Position numbers and translations under genes: made by a program. A stretch of DNA of 64,000 bases from Acanthosepion pharaonis (Eukaryota; Mollusca; Cephalopoda; Sepiida; Sepiidae): assembly GCA_903632075.3 (NCBI GenBank), contig CAHIKZ030004135.1, positions 2,031,001 to 2,095,000 of the forward strand. Direction: 5' to 3'. Each line of letters opens with the position of its first letter. Position 1 is the stretch's first letter. The notes under the pieces were generated by a model. The model had not been told where the DNA came from. It searched no databases and saw only the letters and a program-made list of their open reading frames with translations. Shown here piece after piece: positions 55,480 through 64,000 of this stretch.

Positions 55480-57480
55480 TCATGGTTTACACAGATTAAA
55501 AAAGTCTCTTCAACAAACTGTTTTCAGTCATGATATTATCTGGGAAGTTCCAAATCTTTCATTGATTTCCATTTTCTCCAGCCTTTTTACAAAAAACTTT
55601 CTGGTTCATTCCCAGTGCTTTGATAATGGCTAGAACCACTCTCACTTTCATATTCCACAATTTCCTCATCTCCCTGGCAAGGTCAAAATATTTATCTATC
55701 TTTACACTTTCATTCACATCTCTGGTCTGTTGGAACAGTGGAATCTTCTATTTTACATGTTTTCCTCGTTTTATTTACAACTGCCAAATTCTGTCTTCTG
55801 ATCAGGTTTTATGTGATCTATTTAAATCTTAAAAGTACCAGAGGATTTTATACATTTCATTCTGTAGAACAGATTCTGTTTTGTGCATATACCATAGATT
55901 TGTATGACCAAAATGCAGTCTCTAGCACACTTCCCAAAGGATTTCTTTTGCCACCCAGTGATGCCTATTCTTGTATTCTTTCTAGTCTTACTTGATACAT
56001 TTACTGATTATGTGGTTCACTTTTTTTTTCACACAGTCTACTTTTGCTGTTTTCCTGTTTTATCTATCTTTGTTGTTATATAGTTTGTTTTTCTGACATT
56101 ATTTTGAGATGCTATGAAGGGTGATTCAGTTTGTCTTAAAATCTCTTTTACATAGCGCTGTCTATATTAATTTAACTGATTTTCTTTTCATTTGTCTTAT
56201 GAAAATTCATATAATTGTTCTCTCCCCCATTTTATTTTGTTTGTGTTTCCCGGGTTTCTGTTCATTCATTTCTTCTTTGCACTTTGGTCAATGTGAGTTG
56301 TCTTTCTTTATTCTGTCACACATACTCTTGAATGAAAAGTCAATTCAATCCTTGATACTAATTAATTCTCTTTCAATATACAAATTGTCAACATTATCTC
56401 TTGGGTGTAGTACTTTATGCATCGTCTTCAGTCTTCTTCTTTCATGGACCTAATTTCTGAGTTCTTTTGTTCAGTTCAAGTATGGTATGGAGTATTTCAC
56501 AATGGAAACAGCCCAAGTATTTATTCCTTTTCTGCTGCAGAGTTTGGTCTCTAGTATTTTTCTTGTTCTGAGATACTATTTACTGATTTCTTTGATTTTA
56601 TCTCCTTCCAGAACATCATTCTAGTTGTTTCATGTCCCAGTGAATTCCTGGTTGGCTAGGTCAGTTCTCTCTGTTGTCTCCATTTTCCACCTGTTCATTA
56701 TCATCAATGTACGTTTTCCAATGCAAACTCAATTCTTATACCCTGGTTGGAAATTCTGACCATTTGTATAAACCCCTTCTCACTTTTTATTCTTGTTGAA
56801 GATTTTAAGGTCATCCATGTACATGAGGTATTTCATCTTTTCTCCCAGCTTTGTGAATCTGTTACCTTGGTTGCATATATTTCAGCAGCATCATTCATAA
56901 GACAAATAATAATGGCACTATCTTTGGTATTCTTGTTGATTTTTAGCAATAATGTTGATTCTTTTTCAGACATCCAATTCTTCCAACCTTTTTGCAAAGC
57001 AGTTTGGGACAGGTCCAAGAACTCTAATCATCATAGACACCTTTATGTGCCATATTCTTTTCATTTCTCTGGTGAGGTCAAGATATTTTGTCCATTGTGA
57101 CACTTTTTTCTGTTTTACTGTGTGATTTTCTACTTCAATGACATTCACTGTCAAAAATGTCTTTTCTTGTTTGTGATGATTATATATATTTTTCTAGCCT
57201 GATTTGTTTGAATTTCAAAATTCCTAATGATTTTGTATTTTTTTATCTCTAACAGAGATTCTGATTTGTACATAAAACTTTAATTTGTATGTTCAAATCT
57301 TAGTGATTTGCACAATTCCTGGTGGATCACTTTCCCCACACAACCATACCTTAGGCATGTATTCAATCTGAGCCAGCTTGCTGCATTTACATATATGACT
57401 AATGCCTTCACCTCCCATTCCACCTAATCTACATTTACTATTTTACTATGTCATATCTATCATTGTCTTTGTAGGGATAT
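55480..57480 (-). mobile_element. R2-like LINE fragments, two or more copies
   Basis: On the minus strand, from 57480 down, there is first an ORF end: frame 57154-56966 has KYLDLTREMKRIWHIKVSMM and PNCFAKRLEEL, the final segment of R2-like proteins. Directly below, at about 56940-56440, comes RT palm sequence with a YMDD-region remnant near 56815 and a CxxKGINTWAV-like run near 56530. At 56010-55500 another end segment follows. An ORF end upstream of RT means at least two copies joined head to tail, or a rearranged copy. All frames carry stops. Confidence 0.7.
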
Positions 57481-58154
57481 GTAGTGATAAGACATAGAGA
57501 CTATATATGTACCCAAGCATTAAGAGTGGGGTGGGGGGCAGAATGTAATATAATAGATTAACAACTATCACTGGGCTGAGAAAATATAAAGGAAATCACA
57601 TTTCATTACAGTCTTAATCTGTTTTGATTTTATAGAATTGTTCTGAGCTACCATTCATACAGAATCATTTTTCTCTTCAAATATTCATTACACAACCATA
57701 TCCACATCATTCCAGCCATAATTTTGTTTGTCCCTTGAAATATTACTTTTTTTCTGATTTTGACTTCATACTTTGGAGTTTATTACTTCACTATATGTTC
57801 TTTTCTCAATTCTATAGAAAACTTTTTAATTAATTCTCTTTTTTTAATTAATTAATTTCAACTTTGTATGTTCTCCCAATTCTGTTGTAACTTTTGGCTT
57901 TGGTTAATTCTTGTGGCCAAATTTTACATTTTGGCTGTTAATTCTCACAACCAAATCTTTCATTATTTTGTCTTGTGTAACCTGACAGCAGAGTCACTGC
58001 AATCCTTAATGCTGATTAATCTTCTTCCTCTCACTTTCCTTTTCATTTTATCATCGCCAATCAGACCCAGAGTTTCCTCCAGTCACAATGAAGTTTGTTG
58101 CTTTGAACATCCATTGGAATTCAAATTCACTACAGTGGAACTCATATATATGAT
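57481..58154. other. Unassigned, pyrimidine-rich in part
   Basis: A G run (GGGGTGGGGGGC) sits at 57527-57538. The frame 57868-58164 has no clear motif. It may be further LINE debris. Confidence 0.45.
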
Positions 58155-58790
58155 CTACCGCTAAAGATGCTGAGAAAATGGTTGGCTCATTCTACAAACC
58201 CAGAAAGTACTTAGCTCCTTCTGTCATGCTTCTTCTTTACAAGTCAGAGTAGACCAAAAGTGGGGTACTGCTGTCATATATGGGATGGAACTGACCAGTC
58301 CTCACTTTTCAGCTTTGATAGAGCTCAAAGTTGTTTACACAGTCTTGTGGCAGAACATATTTTCCACCTTGCACCCTCTTTAACGGCAGACACCATGTCA
58401 CAAACCTATTGCTACTAGATCACTATTTCTGTCAAATGTTCATATGAGCTCCACCCTTTAGTTCCACCAGTTCAAATCTTTGCATCTAAGACCTGCCATA
58501 GAGGTGAACCACCCACTTTCCCACTGTATTCCAATTGTAAGGAGGAAGTTCTACTCAGCTTTTTATCAAGAATCACTGCTTTGTGGAATAGATTCTTGTA
58601 TGAATACTTCCCTGAATGCTACAAACTTAACCTCTTCAAGACAAGGGCAAATAATTACCTATTCTCTATATTCTCATCATCTTAACATCTTACTTCCTAT
58701 TCTGGCAATCATATCACAACACTCATTCAGTAACCCTCAACCTTGAGTGTCTCTTGTGCATTTTATTGGGTGAACATTAGTAAAAAAACA
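58155..58790 (+). mobile_element. CR1/Jockey-like LINE, ORF end
   Basis: In shifting plus frames the region reads like the end of a CR1/Jockey ORF: RKYLAPSVMLLLYKSE near 58200 and the fragment at 58480-58746. It continues with a conserved ending around CLLCILLGEH at 58750-58780. It may be the other half of the copy at 54610-55345, separated by later insertions, or a different copy. Confidence 0.7.
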
Positions 58791-58837
58791 AAACGTATCA
58801 GTTATTGACATCATCCCTCAGGTACATATCATTAAAG

Positions 58838-58891
58838 TTTGTCATTATTTTGTGATCTAAATTCTAATTTAGATCACAAAATAATGACAAA
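58838..58891. repeat. Perfect 25-bp inverted repeat (hairpin)
   Basis: Arms 58838-58862 and 58867-58891 are exact reverse complements with a 4-base loop TCTA (58863-58866). The left arm starts TTTGTCATTATTTTGTGATC. No T-run terminator context or adjacent gene is seen. Confidence 0.97.
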
Positions 58892-59126
58892 AATCATACT
58901 ATCCAGGTATTTATGTTTTTCATATTTTGTCTGCTGTTAAGTTTCATTTCCATTATTTCCTTGTTCTGATTTATGCCTGACTGACTTTTACTTTATTTCA
59001 TTCTGCTCAGTTGAATATGCTTCCAGTATTTCTAGAGACTTTCAGTTCTCTTTCCTGACCTGTGTTCTATTATCTTTTGACTGGATATTTCGGTTCCTTT
59101 TTTTTCACTTTGTTTTATCTTTGTTT

Positions 59127-59179
<53 letters not shown>

Positions 59180-59394
59180 TGTGTTGCCATCTTTGGTTTA
59201 ACAGTTTTTTTTAATATTTTCAATATTAAAATTAGTTGTAATTGCATTAAATTACTCCTCCTCCTCCTTAAACTCCCTAGTAGAGAATAGTGGCCTCACC
59301 ACACTATTGTTGCTGCTGTGGTATCTATAACAAATAGCCTTTTACTGGTTGGAGTTTCCAGCCCAAACACCCAAGCAGTTTTGAATTCAGAGTT
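58892..59394. other. Spacer with (ATC)n
   Basis: A (TCA)n tract occupies 59127-59180. Nothing else recognised. Confidence 0.65.
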
Positions 59395-59610
59395 ATCCTT
59401 CTATTAGACTGGTTTTCAATCAAGGCAAGCGAGTCCAGTCTTTGCTGCTATTTAATACATAGCTGGAAGAAGAAAAAATTGTTTCATACCTTTCCCAAAG
59501 GTATTTGTGCAAAAGTAATTGCAACAACCTTGACTGAAATTTAAATGTGGCATGTAAATCCCACTTTTTACTTTGATAGCTGCTATGCTATACACACATG
59601 CCCTATTACT
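59395..59610 (-). repeat. SINE-like repeat, family C copy
   Basis: The minus-strand head at about 59520-59605 is degraded. The body shares TCATACCTTTCCCAAAGGTA with 17760-18020. Confidence 0.68.
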
Positions 59611-59934
59611 ATAACTACTAAATAATAATAATAATCATTATTAAGTGAAGACAATAAAAAGCAGTGATTATAATGTAATTATTGTACTTATTTTGATATT
59701 ACAAGCCCTGCTTTTGTTATATTCTTAAATTGCCACCATCACAATTATTTTGACCACATTTATTTTTCATATCAGTAGTATCTGGTAGCTTTCACTAGAA
59801 ATCAAGTAGCAGCAAGTCTCCAAAATACATTAGCATTCTCTTCAGTATTTTCACTTATTTAAGCCATGTTACCTAGATGAGTACCTTTAGATTTCTAATT
59901 CATTAACTCTTTTTTGCAATACACTTCAGGACTG

Positions 59935-60330
59935 TTTTAAGGGAACAAATAATATTGATTAACATTATTACCTACATATTTCACAATTTTTGCAATTCTC
60001 TTATAAGGTCTGGATATTTTTTCAGCTTTTCATTCTCAATTTCACTTTATGGTCTGCTGGATCAGTGGCATTTAACAGGTCTCCTCATTATATATGACCT
60101 GGGTTGAGTGATTCTTTTAAATCTCAGACTTTTGTTTCATATTTTCTATTTACTAAGACAGTTACTAGTATGGACATATACAATCGACGTGCATGATAGA
60201 ATTAAGTTCTTTGCACAATTTCCAGTAGATCATCATTCCTATCACATCCTATTTATTTTTGCATTCCTTCATAACTATTTACTATTTAATGCTAATTTAC
60301 TACTTTTACTTATATGATTGGCAATTTCAT
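59935..60330 (-). mobile_element. R2-like LINE fragment
   Basis: Shares CACAATTTTTGCAATTCTCT, GGTCTGGATATTT and the GCACAATTTCCAGTAGATCA stretch with 55620-56010 and 57000-57340, so it belongs to the same family. Only the ORF-end region remains. Confidence 0.65.
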
Positions 60331-61504
60331 TTTGTCAATCTTATCTTTAATATAATTTATTTGAATATACTTAACCTAAGATTTAGTTCCTCTCTCTTTT
60401 CAACTATGTCCATGTCATTTCATCAGCAGTTCCTTTCATTTGTTTCTTGAAATATTCATGGAGTTGTTGTCTTTCCATTTTTGGCTCCTAAGTTTCAGTT
60501 TTCTGGTTCAACATTTGTCAGTTCATGTTGCCCTAAGAAGTCTCTCATTATTCTGGATAAATACTGAATGACTCTTCTTACGAAAAGCAACATACATGTT
60601 TCTAGGCTGAAGAAGTAATTTGACAAAATATATGTATATAAAAAAAATATTCATGATTAAAAAATACATTGAAATGAGAATGAGTGCTCACTTCTTTTTT
60701 AGGCTAGTTGTTTCCAGCAGAATAATATTTATTTAAAATATATTTAATATAATATGCCATTTCTAGATTAGATTAAAATATGTATTAAACATTGATTTTA
60801 CTTTTAAGGTTAATTAATCAATACCAATATGCTAAAGTTCATGTGTGTTTGTGTTTGCATATCACAGCAAAACAGAATATTCTAAGAGTCCAGTTTGCAC
60901 ATTTAACGAAAAAATCTTAAATAATAATATAGGCTGTCTGAGATAGTGTGCCATTTCTAGCGAAACAAAGCAATTTCTAGCAAAATGGAGGTATGTTGGC
61001 ATGAAAACTCACAAGGCATCCAGTTGTAATATAGTTTATATGAGGTTGACATTGGAGATCATTCAATGTCACCAAAGAGCATAGTATGCAATTTCTAACC
61101 AAACAAAGCAATTTCTTGCAAAATGGAGAGAGATTCTAAGATTGATATGAATTATAAAAATGTTTAGATCAAATTTAGCATTCAAGGTTACTGCTATCAT
61201 TGGAAATAGTTTTTGGCTTTTATGATCTGTATTTCAGCCAAATAGTTACATTCTTGGGTGTAAATTAGTACATGTGGGTAACTTATGTAGAAAAAAGGTG
61301 ATAGACTAGGTATTAAGGTCAATGGGGGTTACGAAAGGTTCATCTTGAATGAAAATATTTTTTTTTTTAGCTAAACAAAAGAAAGGGTTAAAAATCCTGA
61401 TTTCTTTTGTAAAGTCCTGATAAAAATTCTAAAATGTTTATAATGAAACTTGATATTTTTTCAGCAGTTTTAATGTGTATAAGATTGATCCCAAATTACA
61501 TAAG
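60331..61504. other. Unassigned, with a 40-bp dispersed direct repeat
   Basis: AACAAAGCAATTTCTAGCAA with neighbours (about 60950-60990) recurs at about 61087-61130. The segment 60370-60600 may be RT debris of the R2-like family, but support is thin. Confidence 0.5.
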
Positions 61505-62050
61505 CTTCCAGTGACTTTGTGAGTGTGGTTTTCATTCTCCAAAGAATAATACAATTAAAGAAATACTCTCAAACCTCCTATAACAAATTCTTTGAGACTT
61601 TCAACTGTACAAGTCAATGGACACACTTCCAAACACTTCTGAAACTGTTCAAGAACCCATCTGAATCTCCCAACTCTATTGAGCTGCATGTTGCTGCTTC
61701 CCACAAGCCTTAATTAAAATTTGGGTTCCCTATCATGCTGCTCAGAAATCTTGACCCTCCCATTGTTGAGCAGCTTCTGTCACATGCTAACTATCCAAGC
61801 TAAGGCAACTATCTAAACTGGGAAAGGCAAAAAGAGGAGTTTGTTTATTCCTAGGATACTCTCTATAATTCTACTATATTTGACATTTGAATTCAATCAA
61901 TTTCATTTCCCAATGGAGGTTAGGTTTGCCATTGTCCATCTATAAGCAAAATCTATGAAGATTGCTGACTTCAACCTAATTTCTCCTTGCTTTGCCTATG
62001 GCCAGCAATGTCAGTCATTCTAGAGTTCTAAAATCTCTAAACAATATTTT
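61505..62050 (+). mobile_element. Helitron Pif1-like helicase remnant
   Basis: In shifting plus frames the order of Pif1-like helicase end motifs is visible. LGFPIMLLRNLDPP-type sequence is at about 61720-61762, then a GKAK...-type stretch at 61820-61850, then decayed FxFNxxxFP and INK-type parts at 61890-61960. Stops break every frame. This is the plus-strand counterpart of 30380-30870. Helitrons carry this helicase with a rolling-circle Rep domain, which is not seen. Confidence 0.65.
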
Positions 62051-62817
62051 TATAATGGTACCCAATAGGAGAACTATAAAGCCTTGTGAAAGTGATTACA
62101 TTGTTTGGGGTATCAGAATATTTTTTTCAGTAAAAGTACTTTTTCAAGTTTTAATAGTGTAATAATTTTTCATTTTTTGTGTAAGAAGAAATATATATAT
62201 AATATATACACCTCAGATCTATCCAAGTAAGTCATACATACATGCATACATACATGATTGTTGCCATCTGTTTGCTGAGCATGACTATCACAAATTATCA
62301 CTGTAAAACTTGGTTGTGCTTTGAATGAATATGGCAAACATTTCAAACCTATGGCAAGAAATTGGCAGACTTGCGACATACATTTTATTGCAATTAGGTT
62401 TATTTTTGTGACTGGTATTTTTGTGATCAGATGTCTGATGGCGGTCAATTCATTAAATAAGCATCATCATTGTTGACAAGTTTGATCAATGTTTTTAGTT
62501 CTTGTAAGAATGACAATGGCTCTTGAAGCCAGCAAGTGACTTGCAATACTTATTGCAGATGTGGGAAACTAAGTTGTTCTGTACAGGACTTGGCCTGTTT
62601 TGTAAATTCTGTTCACCTTGTTCATGGGTTTTCAAGTGATAAGTGAGATCAAAGTGATTTTTCTAGGTTTTCTGTTATCTATTGAAATTCCCCAAAATTC
62701 CCAAAATAATATTCACATGAGACAAATTCTAATAGATAACATCAAAATATTATAATAGGACTCAATGCAAAGAAAGACTTTGTAATACAAGTGAATTTGG
62801 TGTAATTTGTTCACATA
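62051..62817. other. AT-rich spacer, no gene seen
   Basis: The 92-codon minus frame at 62448-62170 has no motif. No repeat identified. Confidence 0.55.
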
Positions 62818-62859
62818 TAGATCAACATATGAAAAATAATCAGAATATTAAGTTAACAA

Positions 62860-62922
<63 letters not shown>

Positions 62923-63006
62923 AAGAAGATTATCAGTACCAAAATTCACGACTTAGAGTTTCAATCATCAGTAGTTTCACCTGATGGTTGAATAGTAGTT
63001 ATTGAT

Positions 63007-63066
<60 letters not shown>

Positions 63067-63110
63067 TTGTCTTTTCTTAATTTTTTGGTTATTTGTGATA
63101 TGTTGATCTA
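62818..63110. mobile_element. MITE-like element with two (AT)n blocks
   Basis: The ends are imperfect inverted repeats: TAGATCAACATATGAAAAAT at the left and its counterpart ATTTGTGATATGTTGATCTA at the right, about 45 bp each. Inside lie (AT)n tracts at 62862-62920 and 63009-63063 around a core of about 85 bp (with GTTTCAATCATCAGTAGTTT). No ORF is present. A non-autonomous DNA element or fold-back element fits. Confidence 0.68.
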
Positions 63111-63484
63111 TACTGTATAATAGACAAAGACAAATAACATGCATGCACAAAATTAAATAGCAATCAAGTGGAACTACTAATGATTGATATTGCATGATAT
63201 GGATAATATTATTATATAATATTTAGGCTCTGTCGACTTTGGTATTGAGCCCGAAGTTTATTTTATATTTTAAGATTTTAACTTATTTTTAGCTGTAGCT
63301 TTTATTACTATTTATGTGTGTGTGTGTGTGTGTATGTATATTCAACAGAATGAAAACCTGCATTTAACTGAAATTACATAATTGTTCATAGTGTTTATAC
63401 ATATATATATATATATATATATATATGTATTAAGACCTTGAATAAGTTATCCCTGATTTTTCATGAAAAGTAATGTTTTACTTA
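63111..63484. other. Spacer with (TG)n and (AT)n
   Basis: Short (TG)n at 63315-63332 and (AT)n at 63402-63427. Confidence 0.7.
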
Positions 63485-64000
63485 TAAAAATTAGTAAGAA
63501 ACACATCACTGAAAGTATTGCTAGCCACTACTTTTCCCCATCTTTCTGGCAACATTTGAATTCCCTGTCAGAAAAATGACATATCTTTTGAGGCTAACCA
63601 CAAGTCGACCAATTTTTTTGGCATCTTCATAAGAATGAAAGTGCTGCTCAGCCAGACTATGTGCCATCAATCGGAACAAGTGATAATCAGACATGACAAT
63701 GTCTAGTGAATACAGCGGGTGGGGTAGGACTTTCCATTTAAGCGTTTTTGCAACATGTGGCCTGTAACATTGTCATGTTACAAAATCACTTTGTCATATC
63801 TCTGCTCATATAGCAGCTCTTTTTCTTCAATGCTCGGCTCAAACACATCAATTGTAATTGATAACGATCTCCCGTGATGGTTTTGGTTAGTTTGAGCAGT
63901 TCATAATAAACTACACCCATCTGATCCCACCAAATGCAGAGCAGAAGCTTTCAACCATGGATATTTAGATTTGCTGCTGATGTTGATGCATGGCCAGGCT
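63485..64000 (-). mobile_element. Mariner-like transposase remnant, runs off window
   Basis: On the minus strand, shifting frames show pieces of a mariner transposase C-terminal half: a WLKASALHLVGSDGC-like run near 63930, HDNVTGHMLQK near 63755 (second catalytic Asp region), and KKLVDLWLASKDMSFF near 63560-63610. The copy continues past the window end. Stops show it is dead. Confidence 0.78.

Noticed and set aside
56121..56453. 110-codon hydrophobic plus frame
   Set aside because: Antisense of R2-like LINE debris, pyrimidine-rich strand giving Leu/Ser/Phe.

Overview
The window looks like eukaryotic, gene-poor, AT-rich repeat DNA from a mollusc, most likely an octopus or other coleoid cephalopod. 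That assignment is inference. It rests on the mix seen here: many 5'-truncated RTE-like and R2-like LINE tails, tRNA-headed SINEs, Tc1/mariner remnants, Helitron helicase scraps and very frequent (AT)n, (AC)n and (GAA)n tracts. I found no convincing complete host protein gene, no tRNA or rRNA gene in working form, no operon and no CRISPR array.

Layout. 0-4.5 kb: a tRNA-headed SINE, a 5S rRNA-derived relic cut by a Tc1-like transposon with inverted ends, then a SINE arranged as an inverted pair. 4.5-17.4 kb: AT-rich spacer, (AT)n tracts, three RTE-like LINE copies in alternating orientation (one with a 35-bp minisatellite), an R2-like LINE tail, an inverted second copy of the first SINE, a Tc1-like remnant and a second R2-like LINE copy split by a younger insertion. 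17.4-34.7 kb: more SINE and RTE copies, a second 5S relic, a GAA tract of about 650 bp, DDE-transposase, mariner and Helitron remnants, and long anonymous stretches. 34.7-39.1 kb: a GC- and CpG-rich Ty3/gypsy-type LTR retrotransposon on the minus strand with 445-bp LTRs and a broken integrase. 39.1-41.2 kb: RTE and CR1/Jockey-like LINE pieces. 41.85-47.05 kb: a second Ty3/gypsy-type element on the minus strand, with 313-bp LTRs, primer-binding site, polypurine tract, probable 5-bp target duplication, an intact gag-protease frame starting with a SAM-like domain, and a pol region broken by several frame changes. 47-64 kb: CR1/Jockey-like and R2-like LINE fragments, SINEs, a perfect 25-bp hairpin, a Helitron remnant, an (AT)n-rich MITE-like element and a mariner remnant running off the end.

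The parts do not form a pathway. Each mobile element family acts (or acted) alone, and the window is best read as layered insertions. The two LTR elements are youngest, judged by nearly identical LTRs and long open frames. The LINE, SINE and DNA transposon pieces are mostly old and broken. Two short open stretches (about 15.2 kb and 28.3 kb) have splice-acceptor-like sequence in front of them and are the only, weak, candidates for host exons.
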